Part shown: in pieces, positions 37,223-47,288 of the stretch
Numbering within the stretch: position 1 is the first letter of the stretch
How the letters are laid out: each line of letters opens with the position of its first letter
Notes under the pieces: generated by a model
Told to the model about the DNA's origin: nothing
The model's database searches: none
What the model saw: the letters and a program-made list of their open reading frames with translations, nothing else
Made by a program: the position numbers and the translations under genes
Assembly (NCBI RefSeq): GCF_016595155.1
Contig: NZ_JAENGP010000007.1
Location: 81,777-145,776 of the forward strand
DNA from: Advenella mandrilli
GTDB taxonomy: Bacteria > Pseudomonadota > Gammaproteobacteria > Burkholderiales > Burkholderiaceae_B
Reading direction: 5' to 3'
DNA length: 64,000 bases

Positions 37223-38710
37223 ATGATGGCACAACAGAAACCGGCAACTGCATTGAATGAGTTTTCAGCGTTTATTGCCGAACTGGAAAGCGTGCTGCCT
37301 CCTCACTGTATTTTAAGCCGGCCAGAAGAAAAAAAACCTTTTGAATGTGATGGCCTGACCCTGTTCAAAGAAATGCCAGCCATCGTTGTTTTGCCCGAAA
37401 ACGAAGCACACATTATCCATGTCCTGAAAACCTGCAAGAAGCATGCCGTACCGGTGGTTCCCCGAGGAGCGGGAACTGGGCTGTCGGGCGGGGCAACCCC
37501 ACATTCACAGGGTGTGTTGCTAGGTGTATCCAAACTGAATAAAATCCGTCATATAGACCCGGTTGCCGCCACGGCAGTGGTAGAGCCGGGTGTGCGGAAT
37601 CTGGCTATCTCAGAAGCCGTGGCCCAATACGGGCTGTATTATGCCCCAGACCCTTCCAGTCAGATTGCCTGTTCAATTGGCGGCAATATTGCCGAAAATG
37701 CGGGGGGCGTACATTGCCTTAAATATGGGCTAACGGTACACAATGTCATGCGTGTTCGCATCATTACCATAGATGGTGACATTGTTGAACTGGGTTCTGC
37801 CGCCCCGGATTCTCCGGGCCTGAACCTGCTACCGGTTTTTGTTGGTTCCGAAGGCATGCTGGGTGTTGTTACCGAAGCAACCGTAAAACTTATTCCAAAA
37901 CCAGAGGCCGCAACCGTCATCATGGCCAGCTTTGATTCGGTCAAGGCTGCCGCTGATGCCGTCAGGGACATTATCGCGGCGGGTATTATACCGGCCGGTC
38001 TGGAAATGATGGATCAGCGCGCCACACAGATGGTTGAACCCTTTGTGAAGGCGGGTTATGACCTGAACGCCCAGGCCATTTTATTGTGCGAATCCGATGG
38101 AACCGTCAGGGAAGTGGGCGATGAAGTCCAGCGCATGAAGGCCGTTTTTGAAAAGGCGGGGGCAGTGCGTCTGCAGGTATCGGCCAATGAGCAAGAGCGC
38201 CTGCTTTTTTGGGCTGGCCGCAAAAATGCCTTTCCGGCAGCCGGACGTGTTTCTCCCGATTATTACTGCATGGATGGCACCATTCCCCGCAAGCAGATTG
38301 CCAACGTCTTAACGCAAATAGCCAATATGGAAAACAAGTATGGCTTGCGTTGTGCAAATGTGTTTCATGCGGGTGATGGCAATCTGCACCCACTTATCCT
38401 GTTTGATGCGAATGACCCTGACGAAATTCGCCGTGCCGAAGATTTCGGGGCTGAAATTCTGGAATTGTGCATTAAGGTGGGGGGGACGATTACCGGAGAA
38501 CATGGTGTGGGACTGGAAAAAATCAATCAGATGTGTTCTCAGTTTACCCGTGATGAACTGGACGCTTTCATGGCCATAAAAAGGGCGTTTGATCCCGAAG
38601 AATTATTAAACCCGACCAAACAGATTCCTACCCTGAACCGTTGCGCCGAATATGGAAAAATGCATGTTCATGCAGGGCAGATCAAATTTCCTGAATTAGA
38701 GCGATTTTAA
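37223..38710 (+). CDS. glcD: glycolate oxidase FAD-binding subunit GlcD
   Basis: 495 residues. FAD-linked dehydrogenase oxidising glycolate to glyoxylate as part of the membrane-associated GlcDEF complex. PRGAGTGLSGGATPHSQG (~78-95) and DPSSQIACSIGGNIAENAGG (~146-165) are the FAD (PCMH-type) motifs; NVFHAGDGNLHPL and GEHGVGLEK are the C-terminal catalytic-domain motifs. MM at the start leaves two adjacent ATGs. Followed by glcE after 4 bp and glcF, a full operon; no glcC regulator is next to it. Confidence 0.96.
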   Translation: MMAQQKPATALNEFSAFIAELESVLPPHCILSRPEEKKPFECDGLTLFKEMPAIVVLPENEAHIIHVLKTCKKHAVPVVPRGAGTGLSGGATPHSQGVLLGVSKLNKIRHIDPVAATAVVEPGVRNLAISEAVAQYGLYYAPDPSSQIACSIGGNIAENAGGVHCLKYGLTVHNVMRVRIITIDGDIVELGSAAPDSPGLNLLPVFVGSEGMLGVVTEATVKLIPKPEAATVIMASFDSVKAAADAVRDIIAAGIIPAGLEMMDQRATQMVEPFVKAGYDLNAQAILLCESDGTVREVGDEVQRMKAVFEKAGAVRLQVSANEQERLLFWAGRKNAFPAAGRVSPDYYCMDGTIPRKQIANVLTQIANMENKYGLRCANVFHAGDGNLHPLILFDANDPDEIRRAEDFGAEILELCIKVGGTITGEHGVGLEKINQMCSQFTRDELDAFMAIKRAFDPEELLNPTKQIPTLNRCAEYGKMHVHAGQIKFPELERF

Positions 38711-38714
38711 GATT

Positions 38715-39815
38715 ATGTCATTTGTTTTGAATGAACTAAGTGAGCAGGTGATTGCCGCTGCCGCATCACACAAGCGTGTGCTGGTAAAAGGCAGTGGCAG
38801 CAAGGGTTTCTATGGAAATCCAGCTTCTGGTACGTCTGAAAGCATGATCTTGCTGGATGTGGCTGCCTATAAAGGAGTGATCGAATACGAACCTTCAGAG
38901 CTGGTGATGACGGCAGCTTGCGGCACGCCTTTGCAGGAAATAGAAAAGTTGCTGGATGAACAGAACCAGATGTTGCCATGGGAACCTCCGCATTTTGGGC
39001 CGGGTGCAACCATAGGCGGTGCCATTGCCACAGGGTTGGCCGGTCCAAGACGGATGTCAGCAGGGGCAACCGCCGATTTTGTGCTGGGAACCCGGATGAT
39101 GAATGCCGAAGGGGGCTTGCTGCGTTTTGGCGGGCAAGTCATGAAAAATGTCGCTGGTTATGATGTGTCCAGGCTGTTGGTGGGTTCTTTAGGTATATTC
39201 GGCCCATTAATGGAAATATCCTTTAAGGTCTTGCCCAAACCATTAGTTGAAAAAACACTCAGGCATGCTTGTACCATTAATCAGGCCCTGGATGTTTTCC
39301 GTCAGGTGCATGCGCGTTCCCTGTGTATTAGCGCCAGTTCATGGGTGCCCGAAGAGGGGAAAAACGGACATCTCTATTTGCGGTTGTCCGGCTCTGAGGT
39401 GGCGGTGTCTCAGGCTAAAACCCAGCTGCCCGGCGATGAGCTTGCCGATGCGGATGCCCGGGCTTTCTGGCTCTCGCTACGGGAGCAGACCCATCCGTTT
39501 TTTAACGATGCGACCATCTGGCGGGTTGCCGTGCCTCCTTTGGCCGGCAAAATGAATGAAGCCATTCCGCTGGTGGAGTGGGGGGGCGCTCAACGCTGGC
39601 TGCGTCAGGTTCAGGATACAAGGCATGTCAGGCATAATGCCCAGCAATTGGGAGGACATGCAACCCTGTTTCGTTATCCCGGGCCCGATGCCATTCCCGG
39701 TGATGGTGTTTTTCACCCATTCAGGAGCAATATCGAGGGCATTACCCGGCGCCTTAAAAATGCGCTTGATCCCCGGGGTATCTTCAATCCGGATCGTTTA
39801 ATTAAAAACCTGTGA
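38715..39815 (+). CDS. glcE: glycolate oxidase FAD-binding subunit GlcE
   Basis: 366 residues, shorter second FAD-binding subunit of GlcDEF. PCMH-type motif GPGATIGGAIATGLAGPRR (~95-113) and the KNVAGYDVSRLLVGSLG block (~142-158) are typical of GlcE. It lacks the long C-terminal domain of GlcD. Lies 4 bp after glcD and 9 bp before glcF, so translation is probably coupled. The ends of the operon are tight against mnmA. Confidence 0.95.
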   Translation: MSFVLNELSEQVIAAAASHKRVLVKGSGSKGFYGNPASGTSESMILLDVAAYKGVIEYEPSELVMTAACGTPLQEIEKLLDEQNQMLPWEPPHFGPGATIGGAIATGLAGPRRMSAGATADFVLGTRMMNAEGGLLRFGGQVMKNVAGYDVSRLLVGSLGIFGPLMEISFKVLPKPLVEKTLRHACTINQALDVFRQVHARSLCISASSWVPEEGKNGHLYLRLSGSEVAVSQAKTQLPGDELADADARAFWLSLREQTHPFFNDATIWRVAVPPLAGKMNEAIPLVEWGGAQRWLRQVQDTRHVRHNAQQLGGHATLFRYPGPDAIPGDGVFHPFRSNIEGITRRLKNALDPRGIFNPDRLIKNL

Positions 39816-39824
39816 GCCAAGAGC

Positions 39825-41054
39825 ATGCAAACCAATTTAGCACAATGGGCCAAGGATAGCCCGGATGGTAAGGTGATTGACGAGATCCTGCGAAAATGCG
39901 TGCATTGTGGGTTTTGTCAGGCAACCTGCCCCAGTTACCAGATCCTGGGCGATGAACTGGATAGCCCAAGGGGGCGGATTTACCTGATCAAGGAAATGGT
40001 GGAAGGGCAGGCGCCAACAACAATCACGCAAACTCACCTGGATCAATGCCTGACTTGCCGCAACTGTGAAACCACCTGTCCGTCGGGTGTTGAATATGGA
40101 AAACTGCTGGATATAGGTCGTGAGCTTGTCGATGAAAAGGTCAAGCGCAGTTTTTCCGGTCGGCTGAAACGAAAGGTATTGGCCAAAGGATTAAATTCAG
40201 CCTTGTTTGGCCTGTCGGTTCGTGCCGGAAGGCGCTTTCGGTCTGTCCTGCCAGAAAGACTGGCTGGTAAATTGCCACTGGCCCGTGCCCCGGGCCGGCT
40301 TCCTGATTCCGTGCATGCACGTAAGGTCCTGCTGCCGTTGGGGTGTGTCCAGCCCGATCTAATGCCTTCCATTGATGCGGCAAGCATCCGGGTGCTGGAT
40401 GCGGTGGGTATTTCTGCCTACAATTTTCCGGTCAGGGCCTGTTGCGGCGCCGTTAACTTTCATCTGGATGAAACCCAATCAGCCCTGCAGCAAATGCGCC
40501 ATAATCTTGATACTTGGGTTCCCTTGCTGGAAACCGGAAAAATAGAGGCGATTGTCATGAATGCGTCGGGCTGCGGCGCGTTTGTGAAGGAATACCCGTT
40601 TCATTTCCGGCATGATCCCGTTTATCTGGAAAAAGCCCATTATTTGCTTGAACATGTCAAGGATATTGCCGAAGTATTGGCGCCCCATGCCGCTGAGCTG
40701 GGCAAGAAACTGCAAAATAAACTGCCTGATCCCGTGGCTTTTCATCCGCCATGTACCTTACAGCACTGGCAGGGCTTGCGACCCCTTACTGAAAAGCTGC
40801 TGGCTGAATTGGGTTTCAATTTAACGGTTTTTGGCGAGGCCAACCTGTGTTGTGGTGCTGCTGGCACCTATTCGCTATTGCAGCCTGAAATTGCCTTGCC
40901 ACTGCGTGACCGCAAGTTGGCTGCGATAGACAGCGGCGGGCAGGTGAAGGCGATTATTACCTCTAATATGGGTTGCATGAGCCATTTGCAAAGCGGCACC
41001 CCGAAACCGGTTCGGCACTGGATTGAAGTAGTTGATGATGGATTAAGTACTTAA
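39825..41054 (+). CDS. glcF: glycolate oxidase iron-sulfur subunit GlcF
   Basis: 409 residues. Two ferredoxin-type 4Fe-4S motifs: CVHCGFCQATCPSYQ (~26-40) and CLTCRNCETTCPSGVEY (~76-92). Two CCG domains follow (CCGAVNFHLDE at ~206 and CCGAAGTYSLLQ at ~343), typical of subunits that pass electrons to quinone. Completes the glycolate oxidase operon. The next gene, mnmA, begins 35 bp later without an obvious terminator. Confidence 0.96.
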   Translation: MQTNLAQWAKDSPDGKVIDEILRKCVHCGFCQATCPSYQILGDELDSPRGRIYLIKEMVEGQAPTTITQTHLDQCLTCRNCETTCPSGVEYGKLLDIGRELVDEKVKRSFSGRLKRKVLAKGLNSALFGLSVRAGRRFRSVLPERLAGKLPLARAPGRLPDSVHARKVLLPLGCVQPDLMPSIDAASIRVLDAVGISAYNFPVRACCGAVNFHLDETQSALQQMRHNLDTWVPLLETGKIEAIVMNASGCGAFVKEYPFHFRHDPVYLEKAHYLLEHVKDIAEVLAPHAAELGKKLQNKLPDPVAFHPPCTLQHWQGLRPLTEKLLAELGFNLTVFGEANLCCGAAGTYSLLQPEIALPLRDRKLAAIDSGGQVKAIITSNMGCMSHLQSGTPKPVRHWIEVVDDGLST

Positions 41055-41089
41055 GCCCTAAAATCTGAATCATCACGTAAAATAGCGGG

Positions 41090-42202
41090 ATGAATCAGAA
41101 AACATCAAAACCACGCGTTGTTATTGGCATGTCCGGAGGGGTCGACTCCTCGGTCAGTGCCTGGCTGCTCAAGCAGCAGGGCTATGATGTTGTTGGCCTT
41201 TTCATGAAAAACTGGGAAGACGATGACGACTCCGAATATTGCTCCTCCCGCCAGGACTGGCTTGACGCGGCCAGCGTCGCCGATCTGGTTGGGGTCGATA
41301 TAGAAGCGGTGAATTTTTCGGCCGAATATAAAGACCGGGTCTTTTCGGAATTCCTGCGCGAATATTCGGCAGGCCGCACCCCTAACCCTGATGTCCTGTG
41401 CAATGCAGAAATAAAATTCAAGGCGTTTTTAGACCATGCCATGCAGCTGGGGGCAGAATATATTGCTACCGGGCATTATGCGCGGGTGCGTTCAGTTCAA
41501 CATAATGGCCAAACGCAATTCCAGCTTCTTAAGGGCCTGGATCCTGCCAAAGACCAAAGTTATTTCTTGCATCGCCTGAATCAGGCGCAATTGTCCAAGG
41601 CCATCTTTCCTTTGGGTGAACTTGAGAAACCGGAAGTCCGGCGTATTGCTCATGAATTGAAATTACCCAATGCGGCCAAAAAAGACTCTACCGGTATCTG
41701 TTTTATTGGTGAGCGTCCTTTTCGTGAGTTCCTGAACCGTTACTTGCCCACCCAGCCCGGCCCGATTCTTACCGATGATGGTCAAGAGGTTGGCAAGCAT
41801 TATGGTCTTGCCTTCTACACGCTGGGCCAACGCAAAGGCCTGGGAATTGGTGGCGTCAAAGGGCGTCAGCAGGCAGATGGCACGGCCGATGCCTGGTATG
41901 TTGCCCGCAAGGACCTTGCCAATAATATTCTTTATGTGGTTGCCGGCCATGATCACCCCTGGTTGCAGTCATCCGAACTGCATGCCGAAGACCTGAGTTG
42001 GGTGGCTGGTCATGCGCCTGAGCCGGGTTTGTATGGTGCCAAGACCCGTTACCGCCAGGCAGACGCGCCCTGTCGCCTGGTTGGCAGCGACCCGGCACGC
42101 ATGACGTTATCGTTTGAACAGCCACAATGGGCAGTTACCCCCGGGCAATCAGCCGTTCTTTATGATGGCGATGTTTGTCTTGGTGGCGGCATTATTTATT
42201 AA
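41090..42202 (+). CDS. mnmA: tRNA-specific 2-thiouridylase MnmA
   Basis: 370 residues. Thiolates uridine 34 in tRNA(Lys/Glu/Gln) using ATP and sulfur relayed through the Tus system. PP-loop [15 protein letters not shown] at ~13-27; catalytic cysteines in [10 protein letters not shown] (~Cys104) and [16 protein letters not shown] (~Cys203). A C-terminal beta-barrel with [14 protein letters not shown] sequence ([11 protein letters not shown]) completes the protein. Cytoplasmic. Followed by purB after 27 bp, an order also seen in other proteobacteria. Confidence 0.96.
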   Translation: MNQKTSKPRVVIGMSGGVDSSVSAWLLKQQGYDVVGLFMKNWEDDDDSEYCSSRQDWLDAASVADLVGVDIEAVNFSAEYKDRVFSEFLREYSAGRTPNPDVLCNAEIKFKAFLDHAMQLGAEYIATGHYARVRSVQHNGQTQFQLLKGLDPAKDQSYFLHRLNQAQLSKAIFPLGELEKPEVRRIAHELKLPNAAKKDSTGICFIGERPFREFLNRYLPTQPGPILTDDGQEVGKHYGLAFYTLGQRKGLGIGGVKGRQQADGTADAWYVARKDLANNILYVVAGHDHPWLQSSELHAEDLSWVAGHAPEPGLYGAKTRYRQADAPCRLVGSDPARMTLSFEQPQWAVTPGQSAVLYDGDVCLGGGIIY

Positions 42203-43609
<1,407 letters not shown>

Positions 43610-43670
43610 GTATATTGGGTTTCAGAGATAGCTGTTTTAAATATAAACCAAAATTTATACACTGTTTTTA

Positions 43671-43708
43671 AAAAATCAATGCATGATTTATGTCATGCAT
43701 TGATTTTT
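43671..43708. terminator. terminator after purB
   Basis: A perfect 16-bp stem (43671-43686 with 43693-43708) around a six-base loop, with A-run and T-run on the two sides. Located 61 bp after purB. Confidence 0.88.
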
Positions 43709-43786
43709 TATGGGATTTTGTAATTGGTTTGAAACACATTTCGGAATACCATTTGTAATAATTGTTTCACAACCAGGAGTAAATGA

Positions 43787-44233
43787 ATGAAAAAGCAAAT
43801 TACGGTTTTGGCCTTGGCCTGTACCACCCTGTTTTCTGCTGCGGCCAATGCACAGTTTGCCAAACCTGAAGATGCGGTTAAATATCGTCAGTCAGCCAAA
43901 GTTTTGATGGCTTCCCATTTTGGCAGAATGGTGCCTGTTATCAAAGGTGAAGCCCCTTACGATGCAGAAGCCATTAAAGAAAACGTGGCGCTGTTGAATA
44001 CACTGGCGGCCTTGCCTTGGGGGGCTTTTGGTCCCGGTTTTGAAGGGGGCGATTCCAAGTCTGAAGTCTGGACAGATACCAAAGGCTTTGATGAAAAACG
44101 TGAAAATTTCAAGGTTGCCATTCAAAACCTGTCTACCGCTGCCGATAGCGCAGACTTGGCCCAGTTGAAAGCGGCTTTCGGTAAAGCCGGTCAAAGCTGT
44201 AAATCCTGCCACGATTCTTACCGTAAAGATTAA
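43787..44233 (+). CDS. class II cytochrome c (cytochrome c' type)
   Basis: 148 residues. Signal peptide (1-22, ending AANAQ), then a four-helix-bundle cytochrome with the haem-binding motif CKSCH near the C terminus (~139-143), where class II cytochromes have it. The Met or small residue near position 42 (KVLMASHFGRM) and Phe residues fit the c' group. It is periplasmic, and c' proteins may bind NO or carry electrons. Converges on a cytochrome b561 gene, with a shared bidirectional terminator between. Confidence 0.92.
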   Translation: MKKQITVLALACTTLFSAAANAQFAKPEDAVKYRQSAKVLMASHFGRMVPVIKGEAPYDAEAIKENVALLNTLAALPWGAFGPGFEGGDSKSEVWTDTKGFDEKRENFKVAIQNLSTAADSADLAQLKAAFGKAGQSCKSCHDSYRKD

Positions 44234-44324
44234 ACAGGCTTATTGGCATGAAAATGGCGCATAGGCAGCTGTTTGCGATTAGCCAAACCAAAAGATCGGG
44301 TGTTTTTCTGGTCTTTTAACTCAA

Positions 44325-44360
44325 GCACAAAAAACCGGACTTTTGTCCGGTTTTTTGTGC
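44325..44360. terminator. bidirectional terminator between cytochrome genes
   Basis: A perfect 16-bp stem: 44325-44340 with 44345-44360 around a TTTT loop, A-run and T-run on either side. It serves the plus-strand cytochrome c' gene and the minus-strand b561 gene. Confidence 0.9.
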
Positions 44361-44404
44361 TTTATAGCCGAAGAAATTGTGTAACCGTGCAGGGGTTTAA
44401 ACGG

Positions 44405-45133
44405 TTAATAGAAGGAACCGCTGCTGCTTGCGCCTAGCGTGCTTATCCAATAAACAAAACCGGACGTGGCCGCCAGGGTAAGCAAGCCCATAATGCGAAC
44501 TTGCAGATCGTCTGCCGCACTTTTGAAGTTTTGCGCTTGTGGCAGCAGAATTTGGGTTTTACCTGAAACCATGGTTGCCACCAGATCCTGTTTTTTAAAA
44601 ACCCGATAATAAATAATAGCCAGTATATGCAGGGCAAATAAAATGATCATCACGGGTTCATTACTGCGATGCAGGGAACTCATGGTTTTGCTGAAAGCCG
44701 AGTTCAAGTGGGTCAGGGGGCCTTCGGTGAAGATATCATCGGTGGTGAAAAGACCGCTGAATGCCTGAAAGCCGAAAACGGCCAGCATGGCAATAACGGA
44801 CAGGGCCCCCAGTGGATTGTGGCCCAGGGATGCATAAGCACCTTTAAGATATCGGGTAATGGTGGCTGGCCCCTTGATGAACTGGCAGAACCGTGCGTAA
44901 TAAGAGCCCGTAAAACCCCATATAATCCGGAATAGAATCAGGCTCAGGACGCAGTAGCCAAACCTTAAGTGCCAATCAATCCAGATAATGCCGGCATTGG
45001 CAATCCAGCCCTCGGTGGTGCCAGCCGCTTTAATGGTAAAGAAAGCGGCAATGACACAGAAAGCCAGGGCCCAATGAAAAAAACGGGTGGGTAAATCCCA
45101 TACTTGAACGGTCTGTTGATTACTTTGAGGCAT
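44405..45133 (-). CDS. cytochrome b561-family membrane protein
   Basis: 242 residues with four to five membrane segments. Haem-axial His candidates are in the first segment (LPTRFFHWALAFC), the second (WIDWHLRFGY) and the fourth (MIILFALHILAIIYYR). WDLPTRFFHW and the helix order match the Ni/Fe-hydrogenase b-type / cytochrome b561 group. Likely passes electrons from the quinone pool to a c-type partner; the neighbouring cytochrome c' is an obvious candidate, though this pairing is inferred from position. A short last segment follows a ~30-residue loop. Confidence 0.88.
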   Translation of the reverse strand: MPQSNQQTVQVWDLPTRFFHWALAFCVIAAFFTIKAAGTTEGWIANAGIIWIDWHLRFGYCVLSLILFRIIWGFTGSYYARFCQFIKGPATITRYLKGAYASLGHNPLGALSVIAMLAVFGFQAFSGLFTTDDIFTEGPLTHLNSAFSKTMSSLHRSNEPVMIILFALHILAIIYYRVFKKQDLVATMVSGKTQILLPQAQNFKSAADDLQVRIMGLLTLAATSGFVYWISTLGASSSGSFY

Positions 45134-45280
45134 GATATTAAATATTTAAGTTTTCAAAAACAAATTGCGGTGTTAGGATGATGCCAATCATTACTTGATA
45201 AATTTTCTTAATATATTTTGATATCCTATATATTACCTAAAGAAAATGTTGGCTTTATGACGATGGTAACAGTATAACTC

Positions 45281-45865
45281 ATGAATTTTTCCATACCTTT
45301 TACTGGCAAGCATATAGTTCGGTTTATTGTGCCAATGATGGCACTTGTCTTGGCTGGTTGCTCATCAACCCCTGCTAAAAAAGATCGTTCTCTGGCGCAT
45401 ACGCCCAGGCAGCAGGTGCAGCGGGTGGCCTATTCAGGCAGTCCGGCAATGGCAGCCACACAGGTAAATACCATGCTGGTCGGGCAAGTTTACATACAGG
45501 ATAGGGTTAATGGTGGAGACCGTACAGGTGCCCATATTGATGTTGTCCTGAATCCGGTGTCAACGGCCAGTCAGCAGTGGTACCAGCAAGTCTGCCACGC
45601 GGGCAAAATTTTAAACGGTCAGGCGGATCAACGCTATGTCCGTGATGCGTTTTATGCAAAAACCAATAACTTCGGACAATTTGCTTTCACCAATGTGCCT
45701 GCTGGTGAATATTACCTGACTTCTCGCCTGTATTGGGTTGACACCAAACCCATGAGTGGGCCTGTCGAGTATGGCGGCTTGTTATCCAAAAAAATCAACT
45801 TGGTGGCCGGAACCAATGCCATTGACCTGAATGATGCAGACCGGTGTCGCGGGTATTTCCATTAA
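45281..45865 (+). CDS. lipoprotein of unknown function
   Basis: 194 residues. Basic start, hydrophobic helix and lipobox ALVLAGCSS (Cys at ~27), so lipidated and, by the Ser at +2, probably outer-membrane. The C-terminal half (FGQFAFTNVPAGEYYLTSRLYWVD) looks like a carboxypeptidase-regulatory-like or transthyretin-like beta sandwich. First of three consecutive lipoprotein genes. Function unknown. Confidence 0.7.
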   Translation: MNFSIPFTGKHIVRFIVPMMALVLAGCSSTPAKKDRSLAHTPRQQVQRVAYSGSPAMAATQVNTMLVGQVYIQDRVNGGDRTGAHIDVVLNPVSTASQQWYQQVCHAGKILNGQADQRYVRDAFYAKTNNFGQFAFTNVPAGEYYLTSRLYWVDTKPMSGPVEYGGLLSKKINLVAGTNAIDLNDADRCRGYFH

Positions 45866-45973
45866 AACAGGCTTTACGATAATTTAATGTTTATTAACAA
45901 AAAAATTCCATGGAACAGCCTATAATCAAAGGATAATTGTTTTTTTGTGAATATTGTTTTTGAAAGGTCTTTT

Positions 45974-46546
45974 ATGAAATTAGTTAAGGTTTTAGGTTTG
46001 ACCGTCCTGTCTGTTGCATTAACGGGTTGCGGAATCTTTGGCTCAAATGCGTCCTCCAGTGCCAATAATGCCCAGGCATCTACTGTTGAGCCAGTGGTTG
46101 CCAGCAATGCAACAATGGTCAAGAAAAACGGTAATGGCGATATTGAAATTTATGTGGGTTCCATTACCAAAAACGCGCCTAAAAAGGGTAAAAACAATAA
46201 AACAATTACCCTGGATGATGTCGTTATTAAATCGGGTGACCAAACTTACTATACGTCCGGTGTTTTGTTAAATCGTGCCGATGTGAAAACCGTTTTTGTC
46301 GCGAAAGCCAAAGACAAGCCAGCCTTGGGCCTGCGGCTTACCCCCACGGGTGCAACCAAGCTGAAATCAGCCATCAATGATAAATCAAACGTCAATAAAA
46401 CGGTTCTGGCCAGCATGGATAAATCAGTGTTTTCAACCATGACAACGACTGAAGCCGAATTGCAAGACGGTGTTTTGCTGATTCCCATGCTAACTTTGAA
46501 TAATGCCAGAGATACGGCGGACATGATCCGGGTAAAAAACAAGTAA
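45974..46546 (+). CDS. lipoprotein with a SecD P1-head-like domain
   Basis: 190 residues from ATG at 45974, with lipobox ALTGCG (Cys at ~18). The open frame extends nine codons further but without a ribosome site. After a Ser/Ala-rich linker, the mature region reads ...LLNRADVKTVFV...PALGLRLTPTGATKLKSAIND... and later MTTTEAELQDGVLLIPML, the spacing of the SecDF P1-head subdomain (substrate entry, L-x-P-x-GA, then a late beta strand). Resemblance is by eye. No transmembrane Sec module is attached. Confidence 0.65.
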   Translation: MKLVKVLGLTVLSVALTGCGIFGSNASSSANNAQASTVEPVVASNATMVKKNGNGDIEIYVGSITKNAPKKGKNNKTITLDDVVIKSGDQTYYTSGVLLNRADVKTVFVAKAKDKPALGLRLTPTGATKLKSAINDKSNVNKTVLASMDKSVFSTMTTTEAELQDGVLLIPMLTLNNARDTADMIRVKNK

Positions 46547-46669
46547 ATGGCATCAAATTTTAGGTTTGTTGACATTTGGAAGTGATAACCCATCTTGTTT
46601 TTTTAGTATGCATATGTTGTAATTTGCGCATGGCAGATGAATAATTGCTTTAACAAATAAGGAATTTAC

Positions 46670-47146
46670 ATGAAAATCTCACGCAAACTTGGTTTGGTTA
46701 TTTTGCCTCTTGCTGTGGCGCTGGCCGGATGTGAAACAGTTAAAAAAACCGAGTCTACAGAAACTGCGGCACCGGCACAGGCTGCCAGCGTAGATGTTTA
46801 CACCGCTTCAGATAAAGTGATCAAAGGCTTCCGTCCTTTCAAACTTAGCGAGCAGCAAACCATTTATGTTAGCCCAACACCGATTATTACCCGTGAAAAC
46901 CTCACAACCATTAATCATGTTCGTGATAACCAGGGCCGTACCTTTATCAAGCTGGGGCTTAACCCGGCGGGCGCAGATGCCTTGTCTAAAGTTAATAAAC
47001 AGTACGGATATGCAACTACCGTTGGCGGTCAGCTGGCCTCTATTACTGGTGTAAAACAGGGTTCTGATTTCCTTTTCATGGTGCGTGACGATGCAACGGC
47101 AGACTCAATCATGAAAGCGGTTGTTCCTCAGCAAGCTGCAAAATAA
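46670..47146 (+). CDS. lipoprotein related to the preceding one
   Basis: 158 residues, lipobox ALAGCE (Cys at ~21; Glu at +2). After a Thr/Ala linker comes a domain with the same order of motifs as its neighbour: IYVSPTPIITRENLTTI, then FIKLGLNPAGADALSKV, then VGGQLASITGV. This again resembles the SecD P1 head. The two genes may be old paralogues. Preceded by AAGGAA and followed by a terminator. Confidence 0.68.
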   Translation: MKISRKLGLVILPLAVALAGCETVKKTESTETAAPAQAASVDVYTASDKVIKGFRPFKLSEQQTIYVSPTPIITRENLTTINHVRDNQGRTFIKLGLNPAGADALSKVNKQYGYATTVGGQLASITGVKQGSDFLFMVRDDATADSIMKAVVPQQAAK

Positions 47147-47191
47147 TAGCTATATTCCTACTATAGCCAATAATTTTCTGGCAATAATAGC

Positions 47192-47221
47192 AAAACCTTG
47201 TGTATTTATACACAAGGTTTT
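47192..47221. terminator. terminator after the lipoprotein genes
   Basis: AAAACCTTGTGTA pairs perfectly with TACACAAGGTTTT around a four-base loop, followed by a T-run. Located 45 bp after the third lipoprotein gene. Confidence 0.9.
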
Positions 47222-47288
47222 TTTGTATGGATAGGTTTAAAACAGGCTGTTTTTAAGCCCGGGTCCATTTAAATGGGGTAAGTGTTCA

